Shown: positions 11,900 through 23,029 of the stretch, piece by piece | How positions within the stretch are numbered: the stretch's first letter is position 1 | Layout: the number at the start of each line of letters is the position of its first letter | Origin: Nipponacmea schrenckii | Lineage: Eukaryota > Mollusca > Gastropoda > Lottiidae | NCBI GenBank assembly: GCA_030562195.1 | Contig: CM060199.1 | Location: forward strand, 25,626,338 to 25,690,337 | Reading direction: 5' to 3' | DNA: 64,000 nt | Position numbers and translations under genes: made by a program | The notes under the pieces: generated by a model | Databases searched by the model: none | Seen by the model: only the letters and a program-made list of their open reading frames with translations | Told to the model about the DNA's origin: nothing

Positions 11900-12564
11900 T
11901 AACATCATCATGGTTTTTGTCCTTACCAGTGACATGTAAAATTACACCCCCATGTTAAATTACCATGAGTTGTGGCAACTTTTCTGCCAGTGATTTCATG
12001 GTTGAAAAACCCAAATAATTTTTAAAGTGTAGCCTATGGCTATAAAAAACTGACAAGCTCGTAAACTGAAATTACAGAGCTAAATGTACTATGCAACAAT
12101 TGTTTTGATTTACGAGATCTACTAGGCCTAGATCTAGTACTTATAAACAAAATTTTTTCAGCAGGGCGAAACAAAGTTGAAAAAATCTCAAGAGAACAGA
12201 CAAAAAAAAAAAGACTGACAGGTGTTTGCTGTTGAGCTGTCAGTGACAGTCTTTTTTCAATGAGCTTGTTGCTAAGAATTATACACTTACAGTTCTTTTT
12301 CCTTTGGAAAGCTGAAGGATCAACGGGATTTTTCTGAAATTAAAGCAGTTTCCGTCAGATTGCAGCGTTTTAATGGTTCGAATTGATATGGCTTAATTTC
12401 TAATGACTCTATACCAGCTGATAAATCCTCTGTTATGTTCCCATACTTTTTTAGCAACAATGACGGGAGTTTTGCTCAAGCAGAGTATTCTTACTCTTTC
12501 GGAAACAACGTTTGCGACTCTTTGTTGTTGATTTTGGCCTTCATTTATGGATTGTTGGTTGATT

Positions 12565-12725
12565 GGGGTGGTGAATGGCTCAGTGGTTAGCGAGTTGGAC
12601 TGTCGTCTGCTAGGCGACTACGTGCCGTGGGTTTGAATCCCGATGGGTGCGAGGAAATAAAAATTAGGTCTGATTCCTAGGCCCGTGTTTCCCGGAACTA
12701 CGAGATAGTAGCCCACCCCCTCCCT
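12565..12725 (+). other. tRNA-derived SINE
   Basis: The head has an RNA polymerase III A box (TGGCTCAGTGGTTAGC, from about 12576) and a B box (GGTTTGAATCC, about 12630), with tRNA-like spacing. It is followed by about 65 bp of unrelated body ending GTAGCCCACCCC. It lies in the 480-bp segment between the two P-like copies. The B box has T in place of the usual C and no clean cloverleaf closes, so a SINE is likelier than a working tRNA gene. Family not recognised. Confidence 0.65.
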
Positions 12726-13275
12726 TATCATAACTATACTTATAATATATGACGTTTTGTATAATTCTACTAAACGTTATTATTTTTACTATATACGGGT
12801 AATTACATTTGAAAACGTTCAGTTAAATCTGTACGAAACTTCTTATGTTAGAGTGATGGTTACACATATAAGTTTTTGTTATTTTAATTGTTATAAAGGT
12901 TTTTCCTTACATCTTTTTGAGCATGGCAGCGATGATGACTACGTCATTATAAAAAGTATTGGCGCCCTCATCAATGACACTATTCAATATTGAAATAGCA
13001 GCAGCAATGGCTAGCTGAATAGTTTCTTCAACCTTCTCTTCCATCTGCATCGTGTTATTAACAAAGAAAATATTAAGTAAAACAAATGCGTAGAAATATC
13101 ACAATTCTTTTTATTACACATAACTGCGTTAGATCTTTATTTACTACAATTACGGCAATATGACAATATTTCAATGCTGTTATTGCAATTATCCACTACT
13201 ACAGACTGTTTACGACACCAAGAGGACAAATAATTCAAACTTCCTCTGCTTTCAAAATGTAGAAACAATATTTAT

Positions 13276-16200
13276 TTATTTGAGCGATTTAGAAACACCT
13301 CTTCTTTGTTTACATGCGCCATATTGAAATAAATCCGGCCATTCGATTGCGCATCTTAATCTGTAATCAGGAATTTCAAAATCCTCTACCGGAACAGTCA
13401 CAATCGAAACTGCCCTAATACTATCTTTCACCTTTACGGCTAATGGTAACATAGTTCCAGCAGTTAAAAATATCCAAAAGGTTGTTTCCATTTTTGGGTG
13501 ATTCCACGTACCATAAAAAAACAAGCATAATTGGCAATATTTTGATCTAGAGAAGAAGAGACACCGACATTGCCATGGACATCCTGCTGCTGAATACCTT
13601 CAATTTTATCTTCATTTCTGTTACAGAATAACCGTTCTTTCAAAGACATTTCGTCATAAGCAACCACAACATATTTGTCTTCACTTTTCAGCACTTTTGA
13701 CTGTTCTTCAAATGCTATGGAGTGAATAATCACCTTCAATTGTAGAGCAAATGTCTTAACATCATCAGGCCAACGAATTCCTCGATTACGCTGATACGAA
13801 AAGTTAATCTGGTGACAAAGAAATTAATGAGCAGGTGAAGTCTTAATCCCGAAATGAGTTTTGGTTAGGTAACCACATGTCTGGCAATAAGTTTAGATCG
13901 TAAACGTTTGTTATCTTTTTTTTTAGGCTTTTGATGGTCTCATATAGCTGATTAACATCTATATTCAAATCAGTAATTGTTGTAATTGATTTCTCTGTCT
14001 CTTCTTAAATTTATGAAATTAAAAAAGGAAAAAAAGATATTAAATGAGGTAGATAAGTACAAATGCTCAGAATTGGTCATGGAAACTGATACAATGCAGG
14101 ACTGTCCAAAACAGAAAATAAAGCTGTCATATTATGTGATTTGAACAAGTTCAAGTAATTATTCGAACCGCAGACAATACAATACCGTCAAAAGGAGCTG
14201 TAAAAAAACCCTCACCTTGCGGTTGAATGGATGATTCAGATTCTAGGAGATATCGTTTCAGTGTCTTCCTGTCTTCTGATACACGTTTTGGCGGGTTGGT
14301 GGCATCAACAAGAGTGGGAACATTCATTCTTTTCAGTCGACTTGTTCTGAAATCAACACAAAAATCAGGAGTAAAAATGAAAACAAAATAGTTTATCTTA
14401 AAATTGGATAGATAAACAAACTCAACACAAATAAAATTATTATATCTTTTCACCTGATAGGTATACTATTATTATAGTTGTTTTATGTAGTTTTTTCTCC
14501 TGATGAAAAGTTGGGGGGGGGGGGGGGGTGGAAAAATCAATCAATGACATGTTTTACCTATCCTTTGGGTTCATGAACTGGCTGTCCTGAAAATTTGCAG
14601 AGCACAGACGACGGTGTTTTAGTTCATCTGGAGTCTTTTTTAGCATATCCTGTCGACGTATGTTGATCACCAAACCATTATGTAGCCATCCTCAGGTTAA
14701 TATACATATAATTTACCTGGTATATACAAAAATATGGATGTCTACTAGCAGGAACATTTACAGTGATTTTTAAATATTATTTTTAGTTATCAGATGTACA
14801 ATTATAGTATATGTGTAAAAATCCATGCCAAATATTTAGACGTACTAATTGTATGCACAAGTTCTGATTTTAGACATACCATTGGATTGTGGGAAAATTC
14901 TTGGCGTCCATTTTCGTAGTACTTGGAGGCGTTTTGCCAGGACTTCTTTTCCATTAAAATTATATAAAATATTAATTTGTATTAATATCTTTTTAGGTAT
15001 GTATTAGTTTTGTATATCAGGATCATGGTTATGGCATTTTATTCTGATGTCATTTTGTATTTGCCTTTGGATTATCGTATTCGATCAGGGTATATGCTCA
15101 CTCACTTATTTCATATCATGGCGTGCTTTTCGGGAAACCCCCACGCACTTTGCATTAGCCAATCACAGAGCATGTGACGTCATCAGGGAATTCTTTGTTT
15201 ACAATATGATACTTCCGTTTGATATTTCGTCTGCTTAAATTCTTAAGAATGTTGAATTATGTTTGAATCTTTTCACTTGTATTTTGTCATATTATTATAT
15301 TGTATTTTTTAATCACTACTATCATATTCTAAGGACATATGAATGTCATTTGCTTGTTATAACAATTCTATGTTTGACAATTCATTGCAAAATTGTTTAG
15401 GGTTTATACTTTATTTGTATGATAGTCTGTTGACCTATCCAAATATCCCCTAGTATTGCAAATTGATTATTGCTTGTCTGTTTATTAGCCATGTCTTTTA
15501 TTGATATATTGTTGCTCGATTCCCTTGTTTGAGCAAATGGCCACTTTATTGACAGTTGACTTTTTGGCTAAGTCTTAACTGAACTTTTAGATTATGTCCC
15601 TTGCATCCTAATTATCTTCGAGTATTGCAATGGTGACTGTTCTTGTGTGTTCTTGTATTAAGCATTAATCAATGTAAACATTTTGTTATCAAGCATTGTT
15701 GAGCTTTGTGGCTCACGCGTTTTGCCAGGACTTCTTTTCCATTAAAATTATATAAAATATTAATTTGTATTAATATCTTTTTAGGGTAATCCTTGGAGCA
15801 GAACGTTGACTGTGCCAGACCCCGAGTTATTTTAATCTGACCATCCCTTTGTCCTTCATACCCTAGACACACCGGACAGGGAGGTTACAATTACATCTGC
15901 AACAAGATATAAATTATAAAAGCAAACTAAAATAGCCATTGATCAAATTAATGTTATCAGGTTTAAAATACTAATCATAATGCACAGCAATTGTAGATCT
16001 AAGCCTCCTGGTTTGCATTAAGACTATGAGATTAATCAAGAGTGTGAATATCTTTATTTTCTTAAGCTATATATTATGTGCTAAATAAGCAAGTAGCCTA
16101 TGGCTATAAAAAAAACTGACAAGCTCGTTAAACTTTAAGCTAAACTGAAATTACAGAGCTGAATGTACTATGCAACAATTGTTTAGATTTACGAGATCTA

Positions 16201-16500
16201 CTAGGCCTAGATATAGTACTTATAAACAACATTTTTTCAACAGGGCGAAACAAAGTTGAAAAAATCTCAAGAGAACAGACGAAAAAAAAGACTGACAGGT
16301 TTTTGCTGTTGAGCAGTCAGTGACAGTCTTTTTTCAATGAGCTTGTTGCTAAGAATTATACACTTACAGTTCTTTTTCCTTTGGAAAGCTGAAGGACTTC
16401 AACCGTCGGCAATTTTCTCTGTAATTAAAGCACCCCCAGGCACTCTGGCATTGCAGGCCCAATTTCCCTGATGGAAAGGAACTGTATTTACAAATTTTCT
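13276..16500 (-). pseudogene. P-like transposase, copy B (interrupted)
   Basis: Minus-strand exon order: a possible THAP exon 1 near 16390-16500, with a CFNYRENC..SFSFPKE pattern and a CT|GTAAGT donor; THAP exon 2 at about 14580-14680 (INIRRQDML..RRLCSANF..SQFMNP), cut by the solo LTR; a linker exon at about 14220-14349 after a TTTCAG acceptor; a coiled-coil piece near 13890-13990; then a catalytic part from 13739 to 13276. The blocks VVVAYDEMSLKE, EDKIEGIQ, MVRGITQKWKQPFGYF and AVKVKDSIRA are characteristic of P-element/THAP9 transposases. A frameshift lies near 13490 between the two catalytic pieces. The THAP domain would bind the element ends and the RNase H-like core would cut. Confidence 0.76.
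14681..15889. mobile_element. Solo LTR, 1209 bp
   Basis: Begins TGTAGCC and ends GGTTACA, a short inverted pair with TG..CA ends. ATTA is duplicated on both sides (14677-14680 and 15890-15893). Copy A shows the uninterrupted AACCATTACATCTGC at 6847-6861. Nothing inside codes for protein. It carries a 69-bp direct repeat (about 14929-14997 and 15717-15785). A long LTR left by recombination is the simplest reading; a nonautonomous element with TG..CA ends is the alternative. Confidence 0.72.
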
Positions 16501-16602
16501 CTTGGGACGCCATTTCCAGAAGTATAATTCAACACTTTTCCCATGATGCATTGCGAACGGCAAATCTTGTAAGTAACGTTAGGTTAAATATTTTAACGTT
16601 AA

Positions 16603-17618
16603 AGGGGTTGACAACCGTTCGAAGTTTATTTCAATCAGGAAACGTATTAAGTTGATATCCATTCTAGTAAAAATTTTAGCTCAATCGCTTCAGTAGTTTG
16701 TCAGATATCGGTCCGTAAAGATAAGCTATTTATAGAACACAATGGGCGTAATCCTCTATGTAGACGTACAAATTACGTTGTCAGTTGACATTTTTGAGTA
16801 CTACGTCATCAGCTAAATAAACCTTTTCTACGTTCGTCCAATGACATTGCGTTTGTCGTTCAGATTTGGGGGAATCCAGAAGTCACGTGATTTCCCATAA
16901 ATCATTACGTCACATGTAAACAGAGAAATTTTATGATTGTTGTAGGGGTGTTTTGACATGTGCTAATCCATTGTTTTAGCACTCCAATTATGTGGTTATC
17001 GATGCATTTCGATGCCGAAAAGCGCTTAAAGATTTCTACAGCACGAAAGACAATCTTTTAACAACATGATCGTTAATTACGTAAGGTTGACATGTGTATG
17101 CAAAATGTTGAAAAAAACTGCCATTTTTCCTAAAGCATATCTCGCTTACAATTTATCCGATTTTTACAAACTTTGGTTTCAGCTAAAGCTTACGATGTCC
17201 TCTATAACTTTACGTTGGCTTTTTTTATAAAATGAATAGTTTTTTAAAAATTCAATTTTTCGTAAATGCACACGCAAAATTTTTATTTCTAGCAATACCT
17301 TCAAAACAAAACAAATTTTTCCAAAAAGCCAACGTAATGTTGTGGAGATAAATGTAGACTTGTGTTGTGCAAAATTTCAAACTTCTATATTAAATAGCCT
17401 AGTAGATATGCTAATTTTAAGGGAATAATTGGCGTTTTTTTCGTTCATCTTTCATACCCTATTTCTCAAAGTTGAGATGTCATAAAGAAATAAATTTTAT
17501 ATTTTTGGATAGCTGAAAGTCCCCTCTTTACATTGATATTTAAATATTTCAGATAGGTGGAACAGAAGAGGTTGAAATCGTCTATTTTGTGTTCATAGGT
17601 TTAGGGTTGTCAACCCCC
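16603..17618. mobile_element. MITE with TTAA target duplication (piggyBac-like ends)
   Basis: TTAA at 16599-16602 and 17619-17622 flanks a 1016-bp segment with 14-bp terminal inverted repeats, AGGGGTTGACAACC at left and GGGGGTTGACAACC on the reverse strand at right (13 of 14 match). No ORF of note inside. TTAA duplications are the hallmark of piggyBac-type transposition; the family link is inferred from that alone. Confidence 0.72.
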
Positions 17619-17622
17619 TTAA

Positions 17623-18456
17623 GTTAACCCTTTCAGACTACATTTTTTCTATGCAATCTATTGTTCAAGAATACACTTTATTTCACAATGCAATTAGTCA
17701 GGGATAATACAAATCTGCATGTGATACTATAAAGTAATAAAATAAACCCAAAACCAGTGGATATTTGGAAAAGGTTTGCAAAAACAATGTGATATTTCCT
17801 AAATTATCACTGTAGAAATGATGTTGTTGCTATGGAAACTATGGGTGGATTTTGATTTAAAAAAAAGACTAAACACAGTTTTCTAGTTTTAAATTTAAAA
17901 TTGTCTCTCTTACTGATATTGCAAGACCTCTATTACTATTTAACTATTTAACAAAGATTTTTACATGTATGCAAATAAATTTTTGTAAAATTTTCAACAA
18001 ATAACAATTATAATATAACAATTATAAATATCACAGAAATGTATTCTTGACTCAAAAGCCATGGAAACTGATTTTATATATTAGTAAAATCTACTATATT
18101 CATTAAAATTTGCTATTTTTACACTATAATATGAATATCTGATTTATTTCATATCATTCCAATTATGAAATGTAAAATCTACAATGCTTGTTACCATGGT
18201 AACATTTTTTGAATATTTGAAGTATAGTTTATTATGGGATGGAAATTCAAAATTTCAAGCAAATCAAGAAATAGGAACTTAACAAGATGTGTAATACCAA
18301 AAGCTACTTATCTTGCAAATTTACAAGCAATGCACATTGTAAGGAGAACATAACAATAATGATTTCCTTTGTTATCGGAACTCAAGATTTTTGAGGAATC
18401 AACTGATAGGAAAACGCCAAAAGTTTGGTCATGTCTAAAAAATAGTAGTACAGTTA
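17623..18456. other. Non-coding, AT-rich stretch
   Basis: I see no ORF, clear repeat or RNA gene here, only AT-rich sequence and homopolymer runs. Confidence 0.6.
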
Positions 18457-18645
18457 TTACAACTGGGACACTCTACTACAATTCGGACATTTATACTCAT
18501 CGATAAGATCAGCTTGCTCGAGTGTTATATCGACACATTTGCCATGGAACCATTCTAGACAATGGTCACACCGGATACCAAATGCTAGATTTTCTACAAA
18601 GACAATAAACTTTCTTTCCTCTTGCAGGTTGTACCACTTCTCCAT
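18457..18645 (-). pseudogene. PHD-finger coding segment beside a gypsy integrase
   Basis: Minus strand, about 25 bp downstream of the integrase frame. Cys/His ligands fit the last part of a PHD finger: CDHC, then WFHGKC, then YKCPNC. The first ligand pair is absent from this frame, but CLC is encoded one frame away at the right place (about 18600), so a one-base shift has broken the finger. PHD fingers usually read histone tails. Whether it belonged to the retrotransposon polyprotein or to another gene cannot be settled here; same strand and tight spacing favour the former. Confidence 0.55.
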
Positions 18646-18673
18646 CCTTCACCCTAGACTGATTAGATTTTAT

Positions 18674-19423
18674 TCATGTTGGTAGAACATGGTCTCGACA
18701 AATCTTAATTCTATCATGATGAAGAACTGTATTTTTGGTTTTGACCCTGAATAAAGATGCACTTATCTTTCCTATAATTACTCCAGGACCTCTCCAGAAT
18801 TTCGCTAATTTCCTACATCTGCCTTTAATCGATGCTGTATCCAAAATAAAAATAGCGTCACCCACTTTATAAGTCTTATCATTCATCTTAACATCGTAAT
18901 CCTTATTAGATCTTTGCTGAGCAACGTTCAATGCATCTCTTGTCACCTCATGTGCCTCCACTATCTTCTCACATAGCCGACATACATATTGATCCACGTC
19001 TGAATCATCCTTCACTGGTGACCTGTAAATTATATCTACTGGAAGCATCAACATATTTGCAGTATACCCAGTTTGTCGGTTAATAGAAGAGCGAAGTGCG
19101 CCAGCCAATAGTACCATGTTCTCATCCCAGTCTTTCTGGTTCTCACTCACGTAACAGTGCACCGCATCCAGTAGAGTGCGATTATAACGTTCAACCTGGC
19201 CATTTACAGAAGGTCTAAAACTAGTTGTTCTAGCCTTGTGTATTTGTAATTTGGCACATAAGCTGGTAAACAATGAACTTAATTCCCTGGTCTGTGAAGA
19301 TTTGGTATAGATAACCGAATCTCGAGAAAAAAAAAAACATTCACTGCAGTCTGTTTCGTCAATTCTGCAGTTTTGTTTGGGACAGGAATGCATTCCACCA
19401 ATTGGTCTTCCATTTAAAAGCAT
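18674..19423 (-). pseudogene. Ty3/gypsy integrase, C-terminal half (fragment)
   Basis: The 249-codon frame reads as integrase core and tail. HKARTTSFRPSVNGQVERYNRT contains the catalytic Glu region (about 19190-19250); DYDVKMNDKTYKVGD and a GPGVIIGKIS segment mark the C-terminal domain (about 18760-18900). The FTDQG segment with the catalytic Asp sits in another frame near 19290-19310, so a frameshift lies there. Gag, protease, RT and RNase H are missing and no LTR was found: this is an old fragment. It lies just downstream of, and on the same strand as, the two HECT-family exons. Confidence 0.82.
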
Positions 19424-19601
19424 GTCAAATGTTGCTTACAAAGTGAAATCAAAAATTTAAATTTACACTGAATATCAGTATAAGGAATCAAAGATGTTGA
19501 GGGAAAGTGTTTTTTTTTTTAAAATAAATCACAAGTCCCAATACATTTAAAGCCATTCAATCAAGAATTTTATGTGCTGACAAGGTTAAAGAAAAGATTA
19601 C

Positions 19602-20431
19602 CTCAATTTCATCAACATTGTCCATGTCCAATTGAACTTGTAGTGGGCGTATGAATAAAATACTCTGACCAAGAGCACGGCTGTCAGCAAGATATTCTGC
19701 TGTATACCCAATTTTAGAGGGTTTAATCAACTCCATGCAGTATCTATTAGCTGATCTTAGTATTCCAAAACCACCAGCTAATTTCAATTTTGGATACGCT
19801 TCATAAAGGGCTTGACTAAATGCTTGTACATCATTTGATTTGTCCAAAACAATTCTTTTTTCTCCAAGACCTGCATCAAAAAGATCTTTTTTCATATCTT
19901 TATTAGGAAGGTAGTCCTGAAATTATAAAAACAATATATCAAATATCAAAATTTGAATAGAAAAATATGTGTTCTAGAGTTTGTGAAATAGCATAAAAGA
20001 TAGCTTTCCAAGCAATGTTATCAACGTTCATTTGTTCCAATTTAATAGATTAAATTCATATTGGCTATTGGCCAACGAAAAATCACTTATGTGAGGCATG
20101 CTTTAGGAATAAAAATCATTTCACATCAGTAATGTTGAAATAAAAAAACTACCTGATTGGGATCCGATAGACAACAAAATTTTCTGGACCACTTGACGTC
20201 AGGCTTGCGCCCATAGCCTCTTATTTGAGACTTATGAGGTTTCTGGTAAGGGGAAAACAATCTTCTTAATTCTGAAACATGTGTTACTGCAGGTGGTGTT
20301 ACTGTAGGTGGTGTTATAGCAGGTGTTGTAACAGCAGGTGTTGCACTAGAGTTTACTGAAGAGCTTGAGCTCTCTAACTCTGCAGCAGTTTTTCTCAAAA
20401 GAGAAATAGCTTTTGTGATGTTTTCATCCAT
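19602..20431 (-). CDS. Two N-terminal exons of a HECT-family (G2E3-like) gene
   Basis: Exon 1, 20431-20153, starts MDENITKAISLLRKT and ends at CAG|GTAGTT. Exon 2, 19916-19602, follows a TTTCAG acceptor, opens DYLPNKDMKKDLFDAG and ends at GAG|GTAATC. Both are phase 0 and uninterrupted, 93 and 105 codons. The text, with a Ser/Thr/Pro linker, a WSRKFCCL block, AYPKLKLAGGFGILR and GQSILFIRPLQ, resembles the N-terminal half of uncharacterised HECT-containing proteins expanded in molluscs and fish; I recognise the family but not its function. No third exon is visible before the integrase fragment. The C-terminal HECT half occurs at 21410 on the other strand. Confidence 0.65.
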
Positions 20432-21409
20432 TGGAAACTAAAAAATAATTAGTTAGATAAGTTAAGTTAATAGCTGTAATTTCTCAATGGAAGTCTTTTT
20501 GATGATCCCAAAGAGAAAGATGTCAAGGCTTGACAGATTGACAATCCATTCTACTGGTACTTAAAGGAAATTAAAATGGCTCATGCTTAAATTTAGAACA
20601 CAAGATAGGCCTATGGTTAGGAATAATCCACTCTTACTCTACATTTTACATACTTGTACACTTACAGGTAGCCTTAAGTACTGCAAGAAGTTACCATTTC
20701 AATTAACAAATTATAACAAACTAAAGTATAAATAGACATATAAGTTACTTCTCTTGATAACACCACCTGTAGCTAACTGTATGTGAAAGGCAGAGTAGGC
20801 CTATAATAAATCTAAGATAAATTTAATCCATATAGTTAGGTATTCCTATAAATGTTATCCCTATTTCTATATGTTTTACAAATATGGTTGTTTAAATGAT
20901 TATTATTTCACCGGAAATACATCGTTTCAACAGTGAGAGTTATCTTTTCATAGACGAGAGAAATCATTTTTAACACAAACTACTGAATATGTAGTAAGGT
21001 CATGACCTTGCTAATTTAAATAAAAGATATTACATTTGAGATTTTACAAGTGAGATAATACATAAAACAAGTTGCATTATACATTGTACCGTAGACCTCG
21101 TGCAATCGTGAAATAGTATTTTACGCATTAGTTTATACATTAATAATGATGAAGATTTGTCAGTTTGGAATTAATAAATTATGTTAAATGAATTATTGAT
21201 TTTGAAAATTGATAAATGTTATTTGTAAATAGGTATTTGTTTTTGGTATTATAGTCATTATGTTCTTAGAATTATAAGTATTATGTTAGATGAATTTTGA
21301 GATTTGTGTTTGAAATATTGAATTATAAGTATTATGTTAAATGAATTTTGAGATTTGTGTTTGAATTATTGAATTAGATACATCAGCAGAGCATCGACTT
21401 TTGACATAA
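20432..21409. other. Non-coding spacer between the HECT-family halves
   Basis: No gene. A 52-bp unit (TTATAAGTATTATGTTA..GAGATTTGTGTTTGAA) is repeated twice at about 21270-21375, with a weaker third copy just before. Presumably includes the promoter of the minus-strand exons, but no motif stands out. Confidence 0.6.
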
Positions 21410-22250
21410 ATCGCCCTCCATATCCTAAGAGATGTTTTAGTCGAATTTTGGAAATCCTTTTTTGAGGAGTGTGCACTTGGACGAGATTCAAAAGTACCAA
21501 CGCTCCGACATGACTTTTCAGAAACTGACTGGAAAGCAGTTGCTTGAATTCTTTTTTTCGGTTGGCATCAAAAATATTTTCCTATACAGTTGTCCAAGGC
21601 ATTCATATCATGCTGCATCTTCGGGATGGACACCTACTCCAGTTCAAGTAACTCACTTATTTCTGAGTATTTGTCATATGTAAATGAATCAGAATCAAAA
21701 ATTATTCGATCTGCTCTAGATCAAAATGATAAGCATGACGACGAAGATATAATTGATGTTTTAGGTTCACATGATTGTAGATCGATAGCAAATAAGGATA
21801 ACATTTAAATTATTGGTGAAATTGCTCATAAGGAACTTATACAACAACCAATGTATGTGAAGGAATGCTGGTTCAATCAACTCCATTACCTCGGATTCAC
21901 TTTAGGTGCTTAAGTTTCCAGATATTATGAATCCGATTCAAACTACTACTGCTGCCTTTCTCAAAAAAAAAAGTTCGGGATCTCCCGTGTGACATGTTGT
22001 CTAATTTTCTTCGTTTTTGTACAGGTTCTGACAATATCATTCTAAATCATGCTGGAAATGCAAAAGAAATTGGTGTCACGTTTAATTCATTAAGGGGGTT
22101 AGCCCGCAGACCCGTTGGCCATACATGTGGAATGGTTCTCGAATTACCCATTGAATATGAATCATTTTTGGAGTTTCGTTCAGAATTAAAGTTCTTAAAA
22201 GTGATGTTTGGGTCATGGATTTTATGTGAATATTCTGCTGACATTCACTG
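21410..22250 (+). pseudogene. HECT-domain C-terminal part (broken)
   Basis: Plus-strand pieces: VLVEFWKSFFEE..TLRHDFSETDW from 21431; a block with SEYLSYVNESE and DDEDIIDVLGSHDCR (21590-21805); EIAHKELIQQPMYVKECW near 21820-21870; and a final piece at 21994-22250 with the HECT end VTFNSLRGLARRPVGHTC..LELP. In HECT ligases the Cys of the HTC motif takes ubiquitin as a thioester; it is kept here. TGA at about 21545, TAA at 21806-21808 and at least one more stop near 21910 show decay. It belongs to the same protein family as the N-terminal exons at 19602-20431 but points away from them. Confidence 0.7.
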
Positions 22251-22587
22251 AGAACGAAACATAGATTTACGAAGGACTTGCGTAACAAGTTTTAAACTTA
22301 ATTGCTTTATTTAGGTTTATCTTTATTTATAAAACAGGAATCTACAGACAAAGATTTTAATTATATTTTTGAATTTGTAGTATGAAAGGGGTTTGAATAA
22401 TCACCAATGGTACATATGTGTCATATGAAGGACTATGATTTTTGTTAATGATTTATCTATAAGTGTTTTTACGAAAGAATTTTTAATTTTAAAAATGTGA
22501 TATGCATTAAAACATTTTTAAACGGCTTATTTAGATACTACATATTTTTCTTCGGGCAGGTATATGCCAGATTTGATTTTCATCCTT

Positions 22588-22837
22588 TAGAGATTTATTG
22601 TATGTTTTTAAATGTCATAATAGATATTTCTACGGAGCCATTTAAGTGTAATTTTCTACATAATAATTCCTTAAAACAAAATGTATGATACTGTTTTGTT
22701 TAAACGAAATTACAATTTCGTCTTGATGGAATAAATAATTTGTTAAAACGAAATGATAGTAGAGAAAATTGGACCTAAAGGGCTCCGTATGTTTCATCCT
22801 TAAGTTGTTTTTTAAATGTCTTATACAACAAATCTCA
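22588..22837. repeat. Imperfect inverted repeat (fold-back)
   Basis: GAGATTTATTGTAT.. and GGAGCC..TTTTCTAC at left are matched in reverse complement at right (GGGCTCC, GTAGAGAAAATTGG, ATACAACAAATCTC). Arms are about 110 bp with gaps. Probably a short MITE or hairpin repeat. Confidence 0.55.
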
Positions 22838-23029
22838 GAGTTGTTGAGTATCATCTTAAACGATAACTGTTAATTTAATTTAGTTAATTTGTTTTGAATG
22901 GTGACCCACAATACATTATAATCATGTGAAGATATTTTATTTGTAAGGAGTCTGAATAATAGTAAAATAAAATACACTTAACAAGGTGGTATTTTTCAAC
23001 TATAGTATCTCCCTTTTATAGTGGGAGAT

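Larger units (their letters stand above)
7054..12029 (+). mobile_element. CACTA (EnSpm)-like DNA transposon, complete ends
   Basis: A 4976-bp insertion whose empty site is seen in copy B at about 16095 (AAGCAAGTAGCCTATGG). Ends are CACTGTAAAAA at left and, on the reverse strand at right, CACTTTAAAAA. The flank TA (7052-7053 and 12030-12031) is duplicated, or GTA if the last G is counted as flank. CACTG/CACTA ends, a 2-3-bp target duplication, subterminal repeat arrays at both sides and a transposase of the animal EnSpm type agree with one another. The transposase is broken, so this copy could move only with help. Confidence 0.85.
5019..12345 (-). mobile_element. P-like (THAP9-type) element, copy A, split by a CACTA-like transposon
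   Basis: 5019-7053 plus 12030-12345 are collinear with 12824-14680 plus 15890-16430 at high identity. Copy A carries a 4976-bp insertion (7054-12029) that copy B lacks, and its left end is cut by the LINE. Minus-strand coding pieces match P-element/THAP9 transposases (see the next entry). The right limit, near 12345, is where similarity to copy B fades. I could not find terminal inverted repeats, so true element ends remain unknown; a segmental duplication of one element is an alternative to two insertions. Confidence 0.72.
12824..16500 (-). mobile_element. P-like (THAP9-type) element, copy B, holding a solo LTR
   Basis: Collinear with copy A. It has what copy A lacks, including the left flank beyond 12824 and a fuller catalytic region, and carries a 1209-bp insertion at 14681-15889 absent from copy A. 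Right end set by the putative first THAP exon near 16390-16500. No terminal inverted repeats recognised. The two copies lie in the same orientation, about 7.8 kb apart at their left parts. Confidence 0.72.

Noticed and set aside
12576..12660. Functional tRNA gene
   Set aside because: A and B boxes exist, but the B box is altered, no clean anticodon arm or acceptor stem closes, and the sequence runs on into a SINE-like body.
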